A program made the translations under genes and the position numbers. The notes beneath the pieces are model-generated. The model was not told the DNA's origin. It saw only the letters and a program-made list of their open reading frames with translations, and did no database searches. DNA of 64,000 bases from Solanum dulcamara (lineage: Eukaryota > Streptophyta > Magnoliopsida > Solanales > Solanaceae): contig NC_077243.1 in NCBI RefSeq assembly GCF_947179165.1, positions 45,958,501 through 46,022,500 of the forward strand, in the 5' to 3' direction. Positions within the stretch are counted from its first letter, which is position 1, and each line of letters opens with the position of its first letter. Shown piece by piece: positions 1-11,893 of this stretch.

Positions 1-1906
1 AGATCGTGCGATATAGCCGAGTCATAGGGAACGAAATCCCTCATACTAATTTGTGATTTCAGCAGAAGGACAATATCAATAAAAGAAAGTAACTGACAAT
101 AAAAGAAGTTACCAAGTATGCAGGTAAGCAAAGGAATGAAAGACAAATGGCAGGTAAGGTGTTTCAATACGATTGATATATAAAGTTAAAAAAATGAAAG
201 GAAAAGTATACCGAAAAGTGTAATAGGTGCAGTTCGAGTGGACATACGAGGTAAGTCCCTTTCCATACTGCTAATTGTGGGCTCCCTGAGTGGCTGCGAT
301 ATAAGATGATATGACTATATATGTGTGCCCTGTGCGGCTGAGATGTTATATAATATGAATATATATATGTGTGCCCTGTGAGGCATTGTTGGTATTTTCT
401 GCGTGTAGGTGTTGAGATAGTAAAAAATACAGAGGATACTCTGCCCAAATTTTCATAAAAATAAAAAGAGAATGAGATATAAGGCTGTAGTATGTCTTGT
501 AAAGTTGTGCTCACAACAATGATGAGATTTGACTAAACAAGTATGGTTGACCTCGAGAAACAAGTTTATTGCGGAATTAATGGCAATAGAAACTAGGAGG
601 TCAATACTGGTATAGTAGAACGAAGTTGGAAAGGACCTATAAGCCAACGAAGCTGACTTAGAAAAGACTGATAGATTGGGATAAAATAATATAGTAAGGC
701 ATCGCCTGAATTGATACATAGGGATACACTATGACGAGTTATAGTTGAAAGAAGTAATAGTATGATTACGACAAGAGTAAAAAGGAAAAAGGATTGTGAT
801 GGAAGTGAAGTGCTTATATGACAGCTTGTGAAATATTAAGGATAAGACTAACTAAGAAGGGTAAGTAGCCCATAGTATCAATCGTGAAGAAGGTCAAGCG
901 GTGTTATACTATGGGACTGAATGCGAATAGGGTACCAGGTGAATATAAAAGAAACCGTTATGAGAATAAGTAAAGCTTAGTAAGGAATTAACTAAAAGGT
1001 ATGACGTGGTCTATGCGAATGGAATGTAAAGATAGGTGTGAAACGGAAAAGCAAGCTATGGAACAAATAAGGAAGATTTATCAAGTTTTGTAAGGAAAGT
1101 TTCGAATAAAGGTTATATGATGTCGAAAAGGATAGCTAGTGCAAGGAAATAAAGGGTAATATGGAATTCCTTGTGCCCAACCAAAAATGGAGATGAGCTG
1201 GAGGAATAATAGAGAAGTTTTAGTAGAGGCACTCAAGATAGATGTGATTAATTAAGTGTGAGTATCGAACAAAAAGGGAAATAGATAGTTACGAACTAAA
1301 AGTACAGTACAATGAAAAGGTGGTAAGACAAGGCCACCACTATAATGAAGTTGATATGGTTTTAAGTAGGATTAGAAGTGAGCCTTAGGTACATGATAAA
1401 GATGAAAGTTCACGAGGCATAAAGAAGTATTGTGTATATGTGACTCCACCTTGATGATTATTAAGATCTTGCAAGGAGAGGGAATGTCTATTTACAGAAC
1501 AACTGCTGCATTACGAGGGTATTAGAAGAATAAGTGGTATCCCCTAGAATAAGGTTAGTATAATGACAGAGCTTGAAACACAAATCATCAAAGTATAAGT
1601 ACTCCCGAGTGGATAATTTTAACCAATTATGAGCACGAGCTAATTACTGATTGGGATGAATGGAATGTGGCTTTGAATGCACTGCTACATTACGAATATT
1701 ACTCGATCATTAGATGAGATTTTATATGTTACATTGCGGAAACTAAAGCACCCTATGGTTGTGCTAGGGTTTCCTATAACAGCAACCTAACATATGGATG
1801 ATTTAACAGAAAATGTAGATACGGTACGACATGTTAAATATGTTAGACTAGAATTATTCGCGTGGGAATAGCTGAAAATAAATGGGGGATGATATGGGTA
1901 CACCCT

Positions 1907-1919
1907 AAAAGGGGGAAAG
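1907..1919 (+). other. Central polypurine-tract-like motif in element A
   Basis: An A4-G5-A3-G purine run follows CACCCT. It occupies the same interior position as purine runs in C, F and I and resembles the tract that precedes each 3' LTR. Role in plus-strand priming is inference. Confidence 0.45.
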
Positions 1920-2014
1920 TAGACAAGAGAAGTACAAGCGTAAGAAGAAAATCAACTGACGCTATCATATATAAATAGGAACGCTTAAACTTCAAACAAG
2001 ACCCCATAAGAGAT

Positions 2015-2098
2015 AGACACGATCATACCAGCAATAATGCACTGGATTCCATCAAAACACCAAAGTTAAGTGTGCTTGGGTGAGAATAGCACTAGGAT
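2015..2098 (+). pseudogene. 5S rRNA-derived segment (sense, 3'-truncated) in element A
   Basis: The segment follows plant 5S rRNA from near base 1 (GATCATACCAGCA) through the A-box region (AAGTTAAGTGTGCTTGGG) to ACTAGGAT, about base 84 of roughly 119, then stops. The left junction (after AACGCTTAAACTTCAAAC) is the same as in F at 36920-36947, so A and F inherited one insertion. On the right, A has lost the 3' part of the 5S and more than 200 bases that F keeps. Identification is from remembered 5S sequence, read by eye. The A box is kept and most of the C box is lost, so transcription by RNA polymerase III is unlikely. Confidence 0.82.
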
Positions 2099-3025
2099 TG
2101 CTAATTTAGAATCTACTAAAGAAAAGTGTAAGATGGTTCAAGGCAGAACTATTAAGATATAATCGGTATCAAGGACAAAATCCGTAGTGGAGACCTAACC
2201 TCGATTGAAGGAGGTAAGCCGCTAGTATAGCAACGCTAATGTATTTTCTGAATTTCTCTAAGTACTTACACATGTTTGTGTAAGAATTACAACATAATAT
2301 TTGGTAATAAAACTGGAAAGAAGATCTGAGTAAAAGAGCAAGATAGCATACCTAAGGTGTTACAAGTTGAATTAAGAGGAGTTGTATAATAGCTTAAACG
2401 AAGCGGAGTCTCGGAGGCTTAATAGCCTGTTACGGGGGATGGGAATCCCGACTCAGAAATGGAAGGCAATTAATGTAGGTTATAGTGCAGGCTGACCTCT
2501 CACTCTATGGAAGTATAAGTTCATATGGGTTGTTACACCCCACACTCTTGAGCTCAGAATGTCTCTTAAGTTCTTTAGACATTATCATGTGAGCCGGATA
2601 AGCTACGACACTATCAAATGACTCTAAGGAAAGGAGAATGTGTTACCCCATAGTAGAGAAGGTTGAAAATAGAGTCATAAGAATCCGGAAGGAATTGGAG
2701 GCCAAATAATGAGTCATAGGATGCAATTTACCCATGTAAGCTACCAGCTCAGAGGTCTTACATACTTGATCTACTTGAGGACATACTAAACTTACGTAGC
2801 ATGGATTACATAGGCACCTAAAATAAGATAAGATTACGAACCCACGAGGAAGGGGAAAAGATGACACGTGGAAGCCAATAGAGGAGCGACATGTGGAAGC
2901 ACCTCAAGTAAGCAGGACCCACCTACTTAGGGTAAAGTGGGTGACCCACCAACTTGGGAGGTGGGGCCCACAAGGACACATGGCAGCCTAGGGGTAAGGC
3001 TTGGATCCGTGGCCCAATAGGGGCT

Positions 3026-3084
3026 GGACACGTGTCACCATATGGGGATGACATGTGTCACCTCCTAGGACCACATATATACAT
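3026..3084 (+). promoter_or_regulatory. U3 promoter block of the solo LTR (ACGT boxes + TATA)
   Basis: A G-box (ACACGTGTCACC) and a decayed second copy (ACATGTGTCACC) lie just upstream of a TATA-like stretch (CATATATACAT). The same order is seen in the other LTRs of the window. Calling it a promoter is inference from LTR organisation. Confidence 0.6.
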
Positions 3085-4728
3085 TTATATGTGTCTTATA
3101 CTTCAGTGCAGATCCATTAAACTTCAGCAAAAACTCAAGAACAAAACCCTAGTTTAGAGAGAAACTAGCGACGGCTAGGAGGAAAAAAAAGAGGTAAGTC
3201 CCGATTTCATTCCATAAATTAATTATCTAGCATATACCATGATGATATGGAGGTATTAGAAGTATAAAATCACGGCTTGGTGCAGACAAAACGGACAGCA
3301 ACCAGTCCACACCGTTTCAGCACGCTAAGAAGGGTTCTGAGGCGCGATTTTGCCTAGTTTGGCCAATTTCGGGTAAGGTAAGGTTTCTCATTTAAATTTG
3401 GAATTTATGGGGGTTTTATGGAGTGTATTATGTACCTTTTATACTTATGGAAGTATGGAAAAATCGTGGTAATGCTCAGCGAAAGAAATAATCTAAATTA
3501 AAGTCGCCGTACTTAAATTGTAGTCGAAGTGAGGCATGGTGTGTTTGGAGGCTGCTGATGGTTGGGTGGTATGTTTTTCAGGGTCTAAATGTGTTCTAAA
3601 ATAGGTGTGGAAGTTTCTAGTTGCAGCCACATGATTCCACGCTTCGTACGATTAAAGGTTTCGCAAAATAGAAACTAGAAATCCTATTTTGGATATCGTA
3701 ATTTCGAGCGAGTTGTTCGGAGGTTGTAATGTATAATGTTGCAAAGTTTTTTATATATACGAGATGCTTTTTATGTTTTTTGTTTGTTTTAGATATTAGG
3801 GATGTGATTAGGAATTCAGATAGGGCACATTATAGGAGAGGTGCTGTCTGATTTTCGTTAACGCCTTAACTAGTTAAGGAACTAGTCGAGAAGGCGAGTG
3901 AGGGAATGGGGTTTATGAATACTCTTAAGTAATGTAAGACGCTTAAAGGTCTAAAGAGTTTGATGTTCGTATTGATTTCATAACAGGTATGCGAAGCTTT
4001 CCTTTGGCATGTTTTTGGAATAAGTATGTAAAGCTTATCCCTTCTCTTGGCATGCTTTTGGCATAAGTAGGTAAAGCTATTCTTCTTTATTTTGACATGT
4101 CTTAGATATAAGTTATGAATGGTTTGTATATGAAACTTGGGGATAGTTTCATTCGTAAAGATCCGAGTACAGTCCATAATTCTTATCCACTTCGTAATGG
4201 TAGAACTCCTGTAATAATTGAGCTATTCCCTTTTAAGGCTTCTATAGGATAAAAGGTAATATAGGTAGAGCCTATTGACTCGTGTTCACTTCTAAATGCT
4301 AAGGATCTTAAGGTAGATGATCTATCACCCTTAAGCCTTCTATATAGGAAATAGTAACCGAATGCATGGGAAGCATGAACTATAACTCATATTCATTTCT
4401 TAATATCAAGTCTTGAAGTAGTTGAACTGCTACCCTCGAGTCCCTATATGATGAATACTAATTGAATGTATGAGCTCCTATGCCTAAGAACTCTATAATG
4501 ACAAGTGTCTCTGATTGCATAAGCCATTTGGTATTACGTTAATAAAAGCCTAGGACTCTTGAGACTCCGTCGATGTGGCCCCTAATGGAAGTTAGAGGAT
4601 AGTGAGACGATGATAGTTTTGATCCTCAAATGATAGTCCATGACGATTGTTATATCGAATCTCAGATAATAAACTAATTGCATATGGTTCCTCATTACTT
4701 TACTCATGCAGGCTATTAATATGTCACT

Positions 4729-5095
4729 CACCGCATCCTATGAAGGGCCGGGCATGATAAATTTACCGTATCCCATGAAGGGTCGGGCATGATAAATTCA
4801 CCGCATCCCATGAAGGGCCGGGCATGATAAATTTACCGCGTCCCATGAAGGGCCGGGCATGATAAATTCACCGCGTCCCATGAACGGCCAGGCATGACAA
4901 ATTCACCGCGTCCCATGAAGGGTCAAGCATGAAAAATTCACCGCGTCCCATGAAGGGCCGGGCATGATAAATTCACCGCATCCCATGAAGAGTCGGGCAT
5001 GATATATGATAAAATGATTATTCACCGCATCCCATGAAGGGTCGAGCATGATATATGATGCAATGATCATTCACCGCATCCCGTGAAGGGCGGGA
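4729..5095 (+). repeat. LTR minisatellite, about 35-bp unit, about 10 copies
   Basis: Units read as ACCGCRTCCCATGAAGGG followed by CCGGGCATGATAAAT. They are regular to about 4990 and carry a short insertion in the last copies. Counterparts lie at the same place in other LTRs but with different unit lengths. Confidence 0.9.
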
Positions 5096-5804
5096 AGGAT
5101 TACGATGAACCGATTATGATACCGAGTTCATTAGAGGGCCGGGTACAGGGTATGATAAGGTATATGACTGCATGTTCTAAGTTGCAGGTACAGTAATCTA
5201 TTAACTGTTATATATATTTTCTGTATCCCCATTTCAGTTGTTATTTTAGTTATGATATATTATGCTTTATATACTTAGTACATATGTCGTACTGACCCCC
5301 CGTTCTCCAGGGGGCTGCGTTTCATGTTCGTAGGTACAGATATTTATTTTGGAGATTGGTCAGCTTAGGAGTTCCTCTCAACTATGTCGGAACTGCTTCA
5401 CTGTCCTAGAGTCTAATTTTTGATACTAGTCATTTAATATACATATTTATTTATTCAAGGGTACGGCGGGGGCTTTGTCCCGCCATATGATGCAGTTATT
5501 ACTTTTAGAGGTCTGTAGACATGTGTAGGTGGGTTATTTGTAAGTTGGTTTCAGTTATGCTCATACGACGTATTGCAAATGTTTTCGTGGTATAGAAGCC
5601 TCGTTGGCTCGCATGCCCTTTCCTGTTATGATACAGGTGAATGAGGCTACAGGTTCCTGAAAAAAAAGTTTTTGACCCACAGGGTTTGTATATAGTATAA
5701 CATCACACAAGGTTCAACTTAAGAATAGCTGATAAATACACATAAGAGGGTCCAAGACGGACCCCAGTTGCGGCCTGTGGGGTTGGGTCGTGACATGGGT
5801 TATG

Positions 5805-6411
5805 TGAACACAATCTTTCAAGACATACTACAGCCCTGTATCTCATTCTCTTCTCATTTCTAAAAAAATTTGGGTAGAGTTTCCTCTGTATTTCTTACTA
5901 TCTCAACACCTGCATACAGAAAATGCCAACAGTGCCTCACAGGGCACACATATATATAGTCATATAATCTCATATCGCAGCCACACAGGGTGCCTACAAT
6001 TAACAGTACGGAAAGGGACTTACCTCGTATGTCCACTCGAAGTGTACCTGTTACACTTTCTTATTTACCTTTCCTTTCACTCTTCAACTTTATATGTCAA
6101 TAGCATTTCAATACCTTACCTGACATTTGTCTTTCGTGACTTTGCTTACCTATGTACTTTGTAACTTCCAGTATCGTCAATTACTTTCTTCTATCGATAT
6201 TGTCCTTCAGCTGAAATCACAAGTTAGTATGAGGAATTTCATTCCCTATAACTCGGCCCTATCGCACGATCTTACATATGAAAGAAAGGTAACATCCTAA
6301 TTATCCTATAGCCTCCTGTCTATAGATGTGGTACACAACAAACTGATAAACAAGACTCCACAAGACACGGTCTGTAGATATTCCAAGGAAGAACCACTCT
6401 GATACCGCTTC
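5805..6411 (-). mobile_element. Element B leader/interior fragment with primer site (minus strand)
   Basis: Read on the minus strand this is the start of an interior: a degenerate initiator-Met primer site (6396-6408), then the leader shared with C at 17602 onward and with A at 1-530. It ends abruptly at 5804/5805 against the last nine bases of A. A and B therefore carry the same leader in opposite orientation (1-530 against about 5805-6280). No gag is present. Confidence 0.75.
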
Positions 6412-7162
6412 TGTTACGACCCAACCCCGTAGGCCGCGACTGGGGTCCGACCTTGACCCCCTTATGCATATTTATCAGCTACACTTAATTTGAACCGTGT
6501 ATGATGTGATACTATACATAAAAACCTCAATAGTTTAAAACTTTTTCATATATATGTATCCTTTTTCATTCGTATCATATAATGAAAGGGCACGCGAGCC
6601 GACGAGGCTACCATAACATAAAAACATTTACAACATGCCATATAGGCATAGTCCAAACAAGCTTATACACAACCCACATATATATATGTCTACAGACCTC
6701 TAAGAATAGTAAATGCAACATATGGTGGGATAGGGCCCCCGCCGTACTCCTGGACAAATAAATACATACATATTACATAGCAAGTATCAAAAGTTAGGCT
6801 CCGGAATAGTGGAGCGCCCCCAATATCGCTTAGTGGAAACCGTAAGTTGGCAAATCTCCAAAATGAACATCTGTACCTATGGGCATAAAATGCAACCCCC
6901 TAGAGAATGGGGGTCAGTACGATATATGTACTAAGTATATAAAGCATAATAACACATAACTGAGCTAACAACTGAAGTAGGGATGCAGGAAACAAATATA
7001 ACAGTTAACGAATTTCTCTACCTGTATCTTATGACATGAGGGCATGTATATCTTCTTTACATACTATACCTGGCCTGCTGTGGGACTTGGTGCTACTACT
7101 GTGTCACTATATTTCCATATGCATGCCTATAGACTGTATCCGTCCCTTCAGTGAGGGACTCA

Positions 7163-7520
7163 GTGAAGCTATTATTTCATCGTGTATCATGCCCGGCCCT
7201 TCATGGGACGCGGTGAATAATTATTTCATCATATATCATGCCCGGCCCTTCATGGGATGCGCTGAATAATTATTTCATCATATATTATACCCGGCCCTTC
7301 ATGGGACGCGGTGAATAATCATTTCATCATATATCATGCCCGGCCCTTCATGGGATGCGGTGAATAATCATTTTATCATTTATCATGCCCGGTACTTTAT
7401 GGGATACGGTGAATTTATCATGCCCGACCCTTCATGGGATGCGGTGAGTTTATCCTGCCTGACCCTTCATGGTACACGGTGAGTTTATCCTCTCCGGCCT
7501 TTCATGGGACATGGTGAGTG
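7163..7520 (-). repeat. LTR minisatellite in B (35-49 bp units)
   Basis: About eight units of CCCGGCCCTTCATGGGAYGC plus GGTGAATAAT and an AT-rich spacer. This is the reverse complement of the motif in the solo LTR, with a longer spacer in the first copies. Confidence 0.85.
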
Positions 7521-9156
7521 ACGTATTAATAGCCTGCATGAGTAGAGTAACGATGAACCATATGTAATTAGCTCATCATCTGAGACTCGATATAAGAATC
7601 GTCATGGACTATCATTTGAGGATCAAAATGATTATCATCTGAAGTATCCTCTAAATGACATTAGGGGCCATATCGACGGAGTCTCAAGATTCCTAGACTT
7701 TTCTTAAGGTAATACCAAACGGCTTATGCAATCAGACACACTTGTCATTATAGAGTTCTTAGGCATGGAGCTCATACATTCAATTAGTATTCATCATATA
7801 GGGACTCGAGAGTGGCAGTTCAACTACTTCAAGAACTTTGATATTAAGAAATGAATAGGAGTTATAGTTCATGTTTCCCATGCATCCAGTTACTATTTCC
7901 TGTATAGAAGGATCAAGGGTGATAGCTCAGCTACCGTAAGTTCCTTAGAATTTAGAAGTGAACATGAATCAATAGGCTCTACATATGTTACCTTTTGTCC
8001 TATAGAAGCCTTAAAACAGAAATAGCTCAACTATTACAGGAGTTCTACCATTACGAAGTGGATAAGAATTATGAACTATACTCGGAGCTTTATGAATGGA
8101 ATTATCCCCAAGTTTCATATACAAACCATTCATAACTTATATCTAAGACATGCCAAAATAAAGAAAAATAGCTTTACATACCTCTTCTGGACTTCCCTTA
8201 ATCACGTCCACGTCATCGTCCTCTAAACCTATTTAACATGGAAGCAATACAAGTATCAACAAACTTAGGCTTTTCATCACCTTAGGTTACACACGAGTAT
8301 TTATAGAACTCATCCCCTCGCTTCCCTTCTCGACTAGTTCCTTAACTAGTTAAGGCGTTAACAGAAATCGGACAGCACCTCCCCTATAATTTGCCCTATC
8401 CGAATTCCCAATCACTTCCCTAATACCTAAATCCAACCAAAAACTTAACCAGCAGCTCATATATATATAAAACATGGCAACATTATACATTACAACCACC
8501 GAAATACTCGCTCGAAATTACGATATCTAAGATATGGTTTCTAGTTTCTATTTTGCAAAACCTTTAACCATACGAAGTAGGGGGGTCGAGTGGATACAAC
8601 CATAAGCTCCCCCACCTATTTTAAGACACATTTAGTCTCTTCAATATCCACCACCCAACCAGCATCAGCCTCCACACATACAATACATCATTTCGACTAC
8701 AATTTAACTACGACGACTTCAATTTCTATTGTTTCTATCGTTGAGCATTCCCACGACATTTTTTATCCTTTAAGTAGTATAAAAGGTATATAATACACTA
8801 CATAACAACCCCATAAAGTCCAAATTTAAAGGAGAAGCCTTACCGTACCCGAAATTGGCCAAAACTAGCCAAAATTGCGCCTCGGAACTTCTTTAGTCGC
8901 GCTGAAACTGCGTGGACTGTTTGCTATCCGTTTTTGCTTCTCCATATAGAAAATTTTCATTATTCAACACCTTCATATCAACGTATAGTACCTTAAATAA
9001 TTAATTCACGGAACGAAATTGGGCCTTACCTTTATCTCTTGGCCAACCCGTAGGGTCCTCTCTTTGCCCCTAGCGTTTTCTCTCTTTCTTTCTCACGTTT
9101 TCTCTCTTGTTATAGGCTGAAATTTGGATAGAAACTGAATATCTGAGTCACATAAC

Positions 9157-9216
9157 ATACATATATAGGTCTTCCCAAGAGGTAACACATGTCATCCTCT
9201 TAGGGTGATACATGTC
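9157..9216 (-). promoter_or_regulatory. U3 promoter block of LTR B
   Basis: Minus-strand TATA (CCTATATATGTATG) preceded by two decayed ACGT boxes (both ACATGT). Same layout as the other LTRs. Confidence 0.5.
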
Positions 9217-9688
9217 AAGCCCTTTTTGGGCCACGTATCCCTGTCAAGGCTCCTAGGCTGCCACGTGTCCTTGGTGGGGCCCACCCTCAAGTAAGTGGGT
9301 CAAGTAGGTGGGTCACCTATTTCCACGTGGCGCTCCTTCATTGGCTTCCACGTTTCCTGTTTTCCTCTTCCTCGTGGGTTCGTAATGTCATCCTATTTTA
9401 AGAGCCTATATAATCCGTGCTACGTAATCTTAGCATATCCTCAAGTAGCTTAGGTATGTAAGACTTCTACGTTAGGAGCTTACGTAGGTTAATTGAGTCC
9501 TACGACTTATTACTTGGCCTCCAATTCCTTCTGGATTCTTATGACTTTATTTCCAACCTTCTCTACTATAGGATATCACATTCTCCTTTCCGTAGAGGCG
9601 TTTGATAGTGTCGTAGCTTATCCAGCTCACATAATAATGTCTAAGGAACTTAAGAGACATTCCGAGCTCGAGAGTGTGGGGTGTAACA

Positions 9689-10010
9689 GCGTCCAGGTCA
9701 CAAAGAAGTTATCCTACGAGGAGCAACCTATCGTCATCCTGAATCAGCAGATTAGAAGGTTACGAATCAAGGACGTGGCCTCCATCAAAGTATTGTGGCA
9801 AAATAAGAATGGAGAAGAGATGACCTAGGAAGCCGAGGAAGAGGTAAAAAGTAAATATCCATACTTTTTCCCTATACCCACAGGTAATCTAAACTCCTAA
9901 ATTGGTTGTATTGATTAATAAGACACCTATATATGGCAACTATTACAGAGATTTCCCAAAATATTTGTAAGACCTTATGAGACTAGTTAACATTCGAGGA
10001 TTAATATTCT
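9689..10010 (+). pseudogene. Chromodomain-end fragment of a Gypsy polyprotein
   Basis: About 9700-9895 reads as the C-terminus of a Gypsy integrase: LSYEEQPIVILNQQIRRLR, then IKDVASIKVLWQNKNGEEMT, a stop, then EAEEEVKSKYPYFF. This is the SYEE-P-ILD-Q ... KVLW ... EAEE pattern of plant chromoviral integrases. One stop splits it. The upstream part of the 9493-9828 open frame belongs to the antisense LTR B and is not coding. What follows is a 3' untranslated stretch up to the polypurine tract. The element is cut on its left by B's LTR. The same junction occurs at 48920/48921. Confidence 0.8.
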
Positions 10011-10024
10011 AAAGGGGGGAAGGA
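10011..10024 (+). other. Polypurine tract before LTR D
   Basis: AAAGGGGGGAAGGA abuts the LTR start TGTTATACCCC. This is the plus-strand primer of the element. Confidence 0.9.
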
Positions 10025-11376
10025 TGTTATACCCCACATTTTTGTACATGGGAACATTTGTTTGCTTCCCTAAAAGTTTTCATGTTATCCATGACATTAC
10101 CAAATGAACCGAAGGAGGGGAGGATGTAATGCCCCATATTTTGCATAGACTAGTTCTATGTCAGTAGTGATGGTTGGAAATAGGTTTGGAAGGATGTGAA
10201 AAGAGTTGTAGGCCAATAATGATTCGTGGTAATCGACCTACTTTCTTAAGCTACCGATTTGGATGTTTTACATAATTAAGCTACTTGAGAAAATATTGAG
10301 ATTAAGTAGCAAGGATCACATAGGTTCTTAAAGTGAGACGAGATTACGAACCTACGAAAAAGAGTAAGTAGATGATGCACCTACTTGGAATGAGTAGGTG
10401 ATGCACCTACTAAAGTGGACCCCACCAAGACACATGGCAGTAGTTGTTTAGAGCATGGAGGGGATTGACATGTAGGAGCTAGACACGTGTCACCCTTGGG
10501 GCTGGACATGTGTAGCGGATGAAAATTGTCACCCTTAGGGGCTGACACGTGTCACTCTCAAGGGTGGTGTATATAGGTCTAAACTCATGACTAAGATCTC
10601 ATCTTTAGCTCATTAGTCTTCTTCCTAACTTAGAAAAAATAAAGAGATAGAGAGACTTAGAACTTCAGCCATGGCTAGCTAAACTTGCAGCCCAAATTAG
10701 TAATCCGAACCTAATCTTTACAAAGTAATTCCACCCTTAGAAAGTCTACAATAACATGGGGTGATCATACGAGCAGCAACGTCGAGTTAATCAAAGTCGT
10801 CAACTTTTACCCACGTTGACAAGCCAAGTTGCTAAGGTAGGGTTCTTCTTTTCAAATTGGAGTCAATGATGTTGTAATGAAGAGATTACTTTGTATTAAG
10901 TGGGTTTGGAAGTAAGAAAATTACATGGGTATTGTTGACGTTGTAAATGGACAGAATTGAAGTTGTTCTAGTTGGATTAAAGTTTGATTATTGTTGTTAT
11001 TATTATAGTATTGTATTTGAAGATAATTTGTGTATGTTGAAGGGCTGGAAATATGAAATTATACACATTACTGTTAAAGGGTGTTGAAAACCGTAGAGGG
11101 GCTATTTTGAAGTAAAAAGGATGAATCAATTTTAATTAACGTTGTGATTTTTGTTGTTATATGAGGATGAAGGAATTAAATGAAATTGAAATGAGAAAAC
11201 CCCATGATTAAATATTGGTGTTGAAATGGGTAGAATTGGAATTTGCATAAATTAAATTGGGTTGATTGTTGTTTCGCTATTATGGTTATAGATTATGTGT
11301 TAAAAGTAAAGTGAATTGTATGTGTTAATGTTGACTTTCCAATTGGGCCGTGTTGGGGGACTGTTTTGGTACGTTT
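10025..11376 (+). mobile_element. LTR D, 3'-truncated by LTR E
   Basis: It starts TGTTATACCCCAC right after the tract, so it is the 3' LTR of the chromodomain-bearing element. Only about 1.35 kb is present; it stops where LTR E starts. It differs from the other LTRs after the promoter block: an AT-rich, GTTGTTATTATTATAG-containing stretch follows. Confidence 0.8.
10480..10578 (+). promoter_or_regulatory. U3 promoter block of LTR D
   Basis: Two G-boxes (GACACGTGTCAC) with a decayed copy between them, then TGTATATAGG. Confidence 0.6.
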
Positions 11377-11833
11377 TTTTATACCCCGTACATTTGTACC
11401 TTGGAAGGTTCTTAAGCTTCTTAAGTTTCTTGTAAGGTTCTTAAGCTCCTTAGAAGTTACCATGTGAGCTGGATAATCTATAACGCTATCAAGTAACTCT
11501 AAGGAAAGAAGAATGTGATACCCCATAGTAGGGAAGATTGGAAATATGGTTGTAAGAATTCAGAAGAAGTTGGAGACCAAATAATGAGTCGTAGGACTCG
11601 ACTTACTTACTTAAGCTACCAACTTGGAAATCTTACATACTTGAGCTACTTGAGTACATACCAAGCTTGCGTGGCAAGGATTACATAGGTTCGTAAAGTA
11701 AGATGAGATTATGAACCCACTAGGGGGAAAAAAAGGTGACATGTGGCAGTAGCTGGAGCAAGAAGGTGGTCCCCCACATGCCACGTGGCAGCTCATAGTT
11801 GGAAGAGGTGGTGCATTGGCCCAATGAGGGCCT

Positions 11834-11893
11834 AACACGTGTCACCACTTAGGTTTTGACACGTGTCACCAGCTAAGGTGGCCTATATATATG
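11834..11893 (+). promoter_or_regulatory. U3 promoter block of LTR E (first copy)
   Basis: Two CACGTGTCACC boxes and CCTATATATATG; a palindromic CCACGTGG lies upstream near 11781. Confidence 0.65.

Larger units (their letters stand above)
1..2530 (+). mobile_element. Element A: truncated interior of a non-autonomous Ty3/Gypsy element
   Basis: The left edge matches the leader that follows the primer site in C (from about 17740) and F (from about 34160), so A's 5' LTR and primer site lie just outside the window. No gag is seen: the leader runs straight into the non-coding spacer that F carries after its protease stub (compare 250-720 with 35220-35650). The spacer holds a 5S rRNA-like segment (2015-2098) and a central polypurine motif (1907-1919). 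It stops at the start of the integrase region, where the solo LTR at 2531 is inserted; only nine bases of A (5796-5804) reappear beyond it. I saw no reverse transcriptase or RNase H motif in any frame. Short open frames here are mostly on the other strand. Decayed and non-coding. Confidence 0.8.
2531..5795 (+). mobile_element. Solo LTR with intact 5-bp target duplication (TGGGT)
   Basis: This 3265-bp LTR starts TGTTACACCCC and ends GGTCGTGACA. The five bases TGGGT occur directly before it (2526-2530) and directly after (5796-5800). The joined flanks restore the sequence seen uninterrupted in F near 37690-37710 (ATATGGGTTATG). No primer site follows and no polypurine tract precedes it, so it is a solo LTR left by LTR-LTR recombination, inserted at the start of A's integrase region. 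It contains a promoter block, a minisatellite and the conserved 3' hairpin region near 5290-5330. Confidence 0.9.
6412..9688 (-). mobile_element. LTR of element B (minus strand)
   Basis: On the minus strand the LTR starts TGTTACACCCC at 9688 and ends GGTCGTAACA at 6412, next to B's primer site, so it is B's 5' LTR (3277 bp). Its right edge lies directly against a plus-strand chromodomain fragment. From about 6608 rightward it is nearly identical to the LTR at 45964-48920; the first 200 bases differ. Relative to that copy it carries about 260 extra bases (about 8480-8740), which look deleted from the other copy. Confidence 0.85.

Noticed and set aside
4729..5095. CRISPR-like array of short repeats
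   Set aside because: No regular unique spacers, the units are head-to-tail, and they lie inside an LTR of a plant retrotransposon.
9493..9690. N-terminal extension of the 111-codon frame
   Set aside because: This part is the antisense start of LTR B; only the portion from about 9700 matches an integrase end.
10567..10700. Host gene promoter and first exon (TATA, then ATGGCTAGCT)
   Set aside because: It is the U3/R region of LTR D, repeated at 49800-49920, and no sustained reading frame follows.
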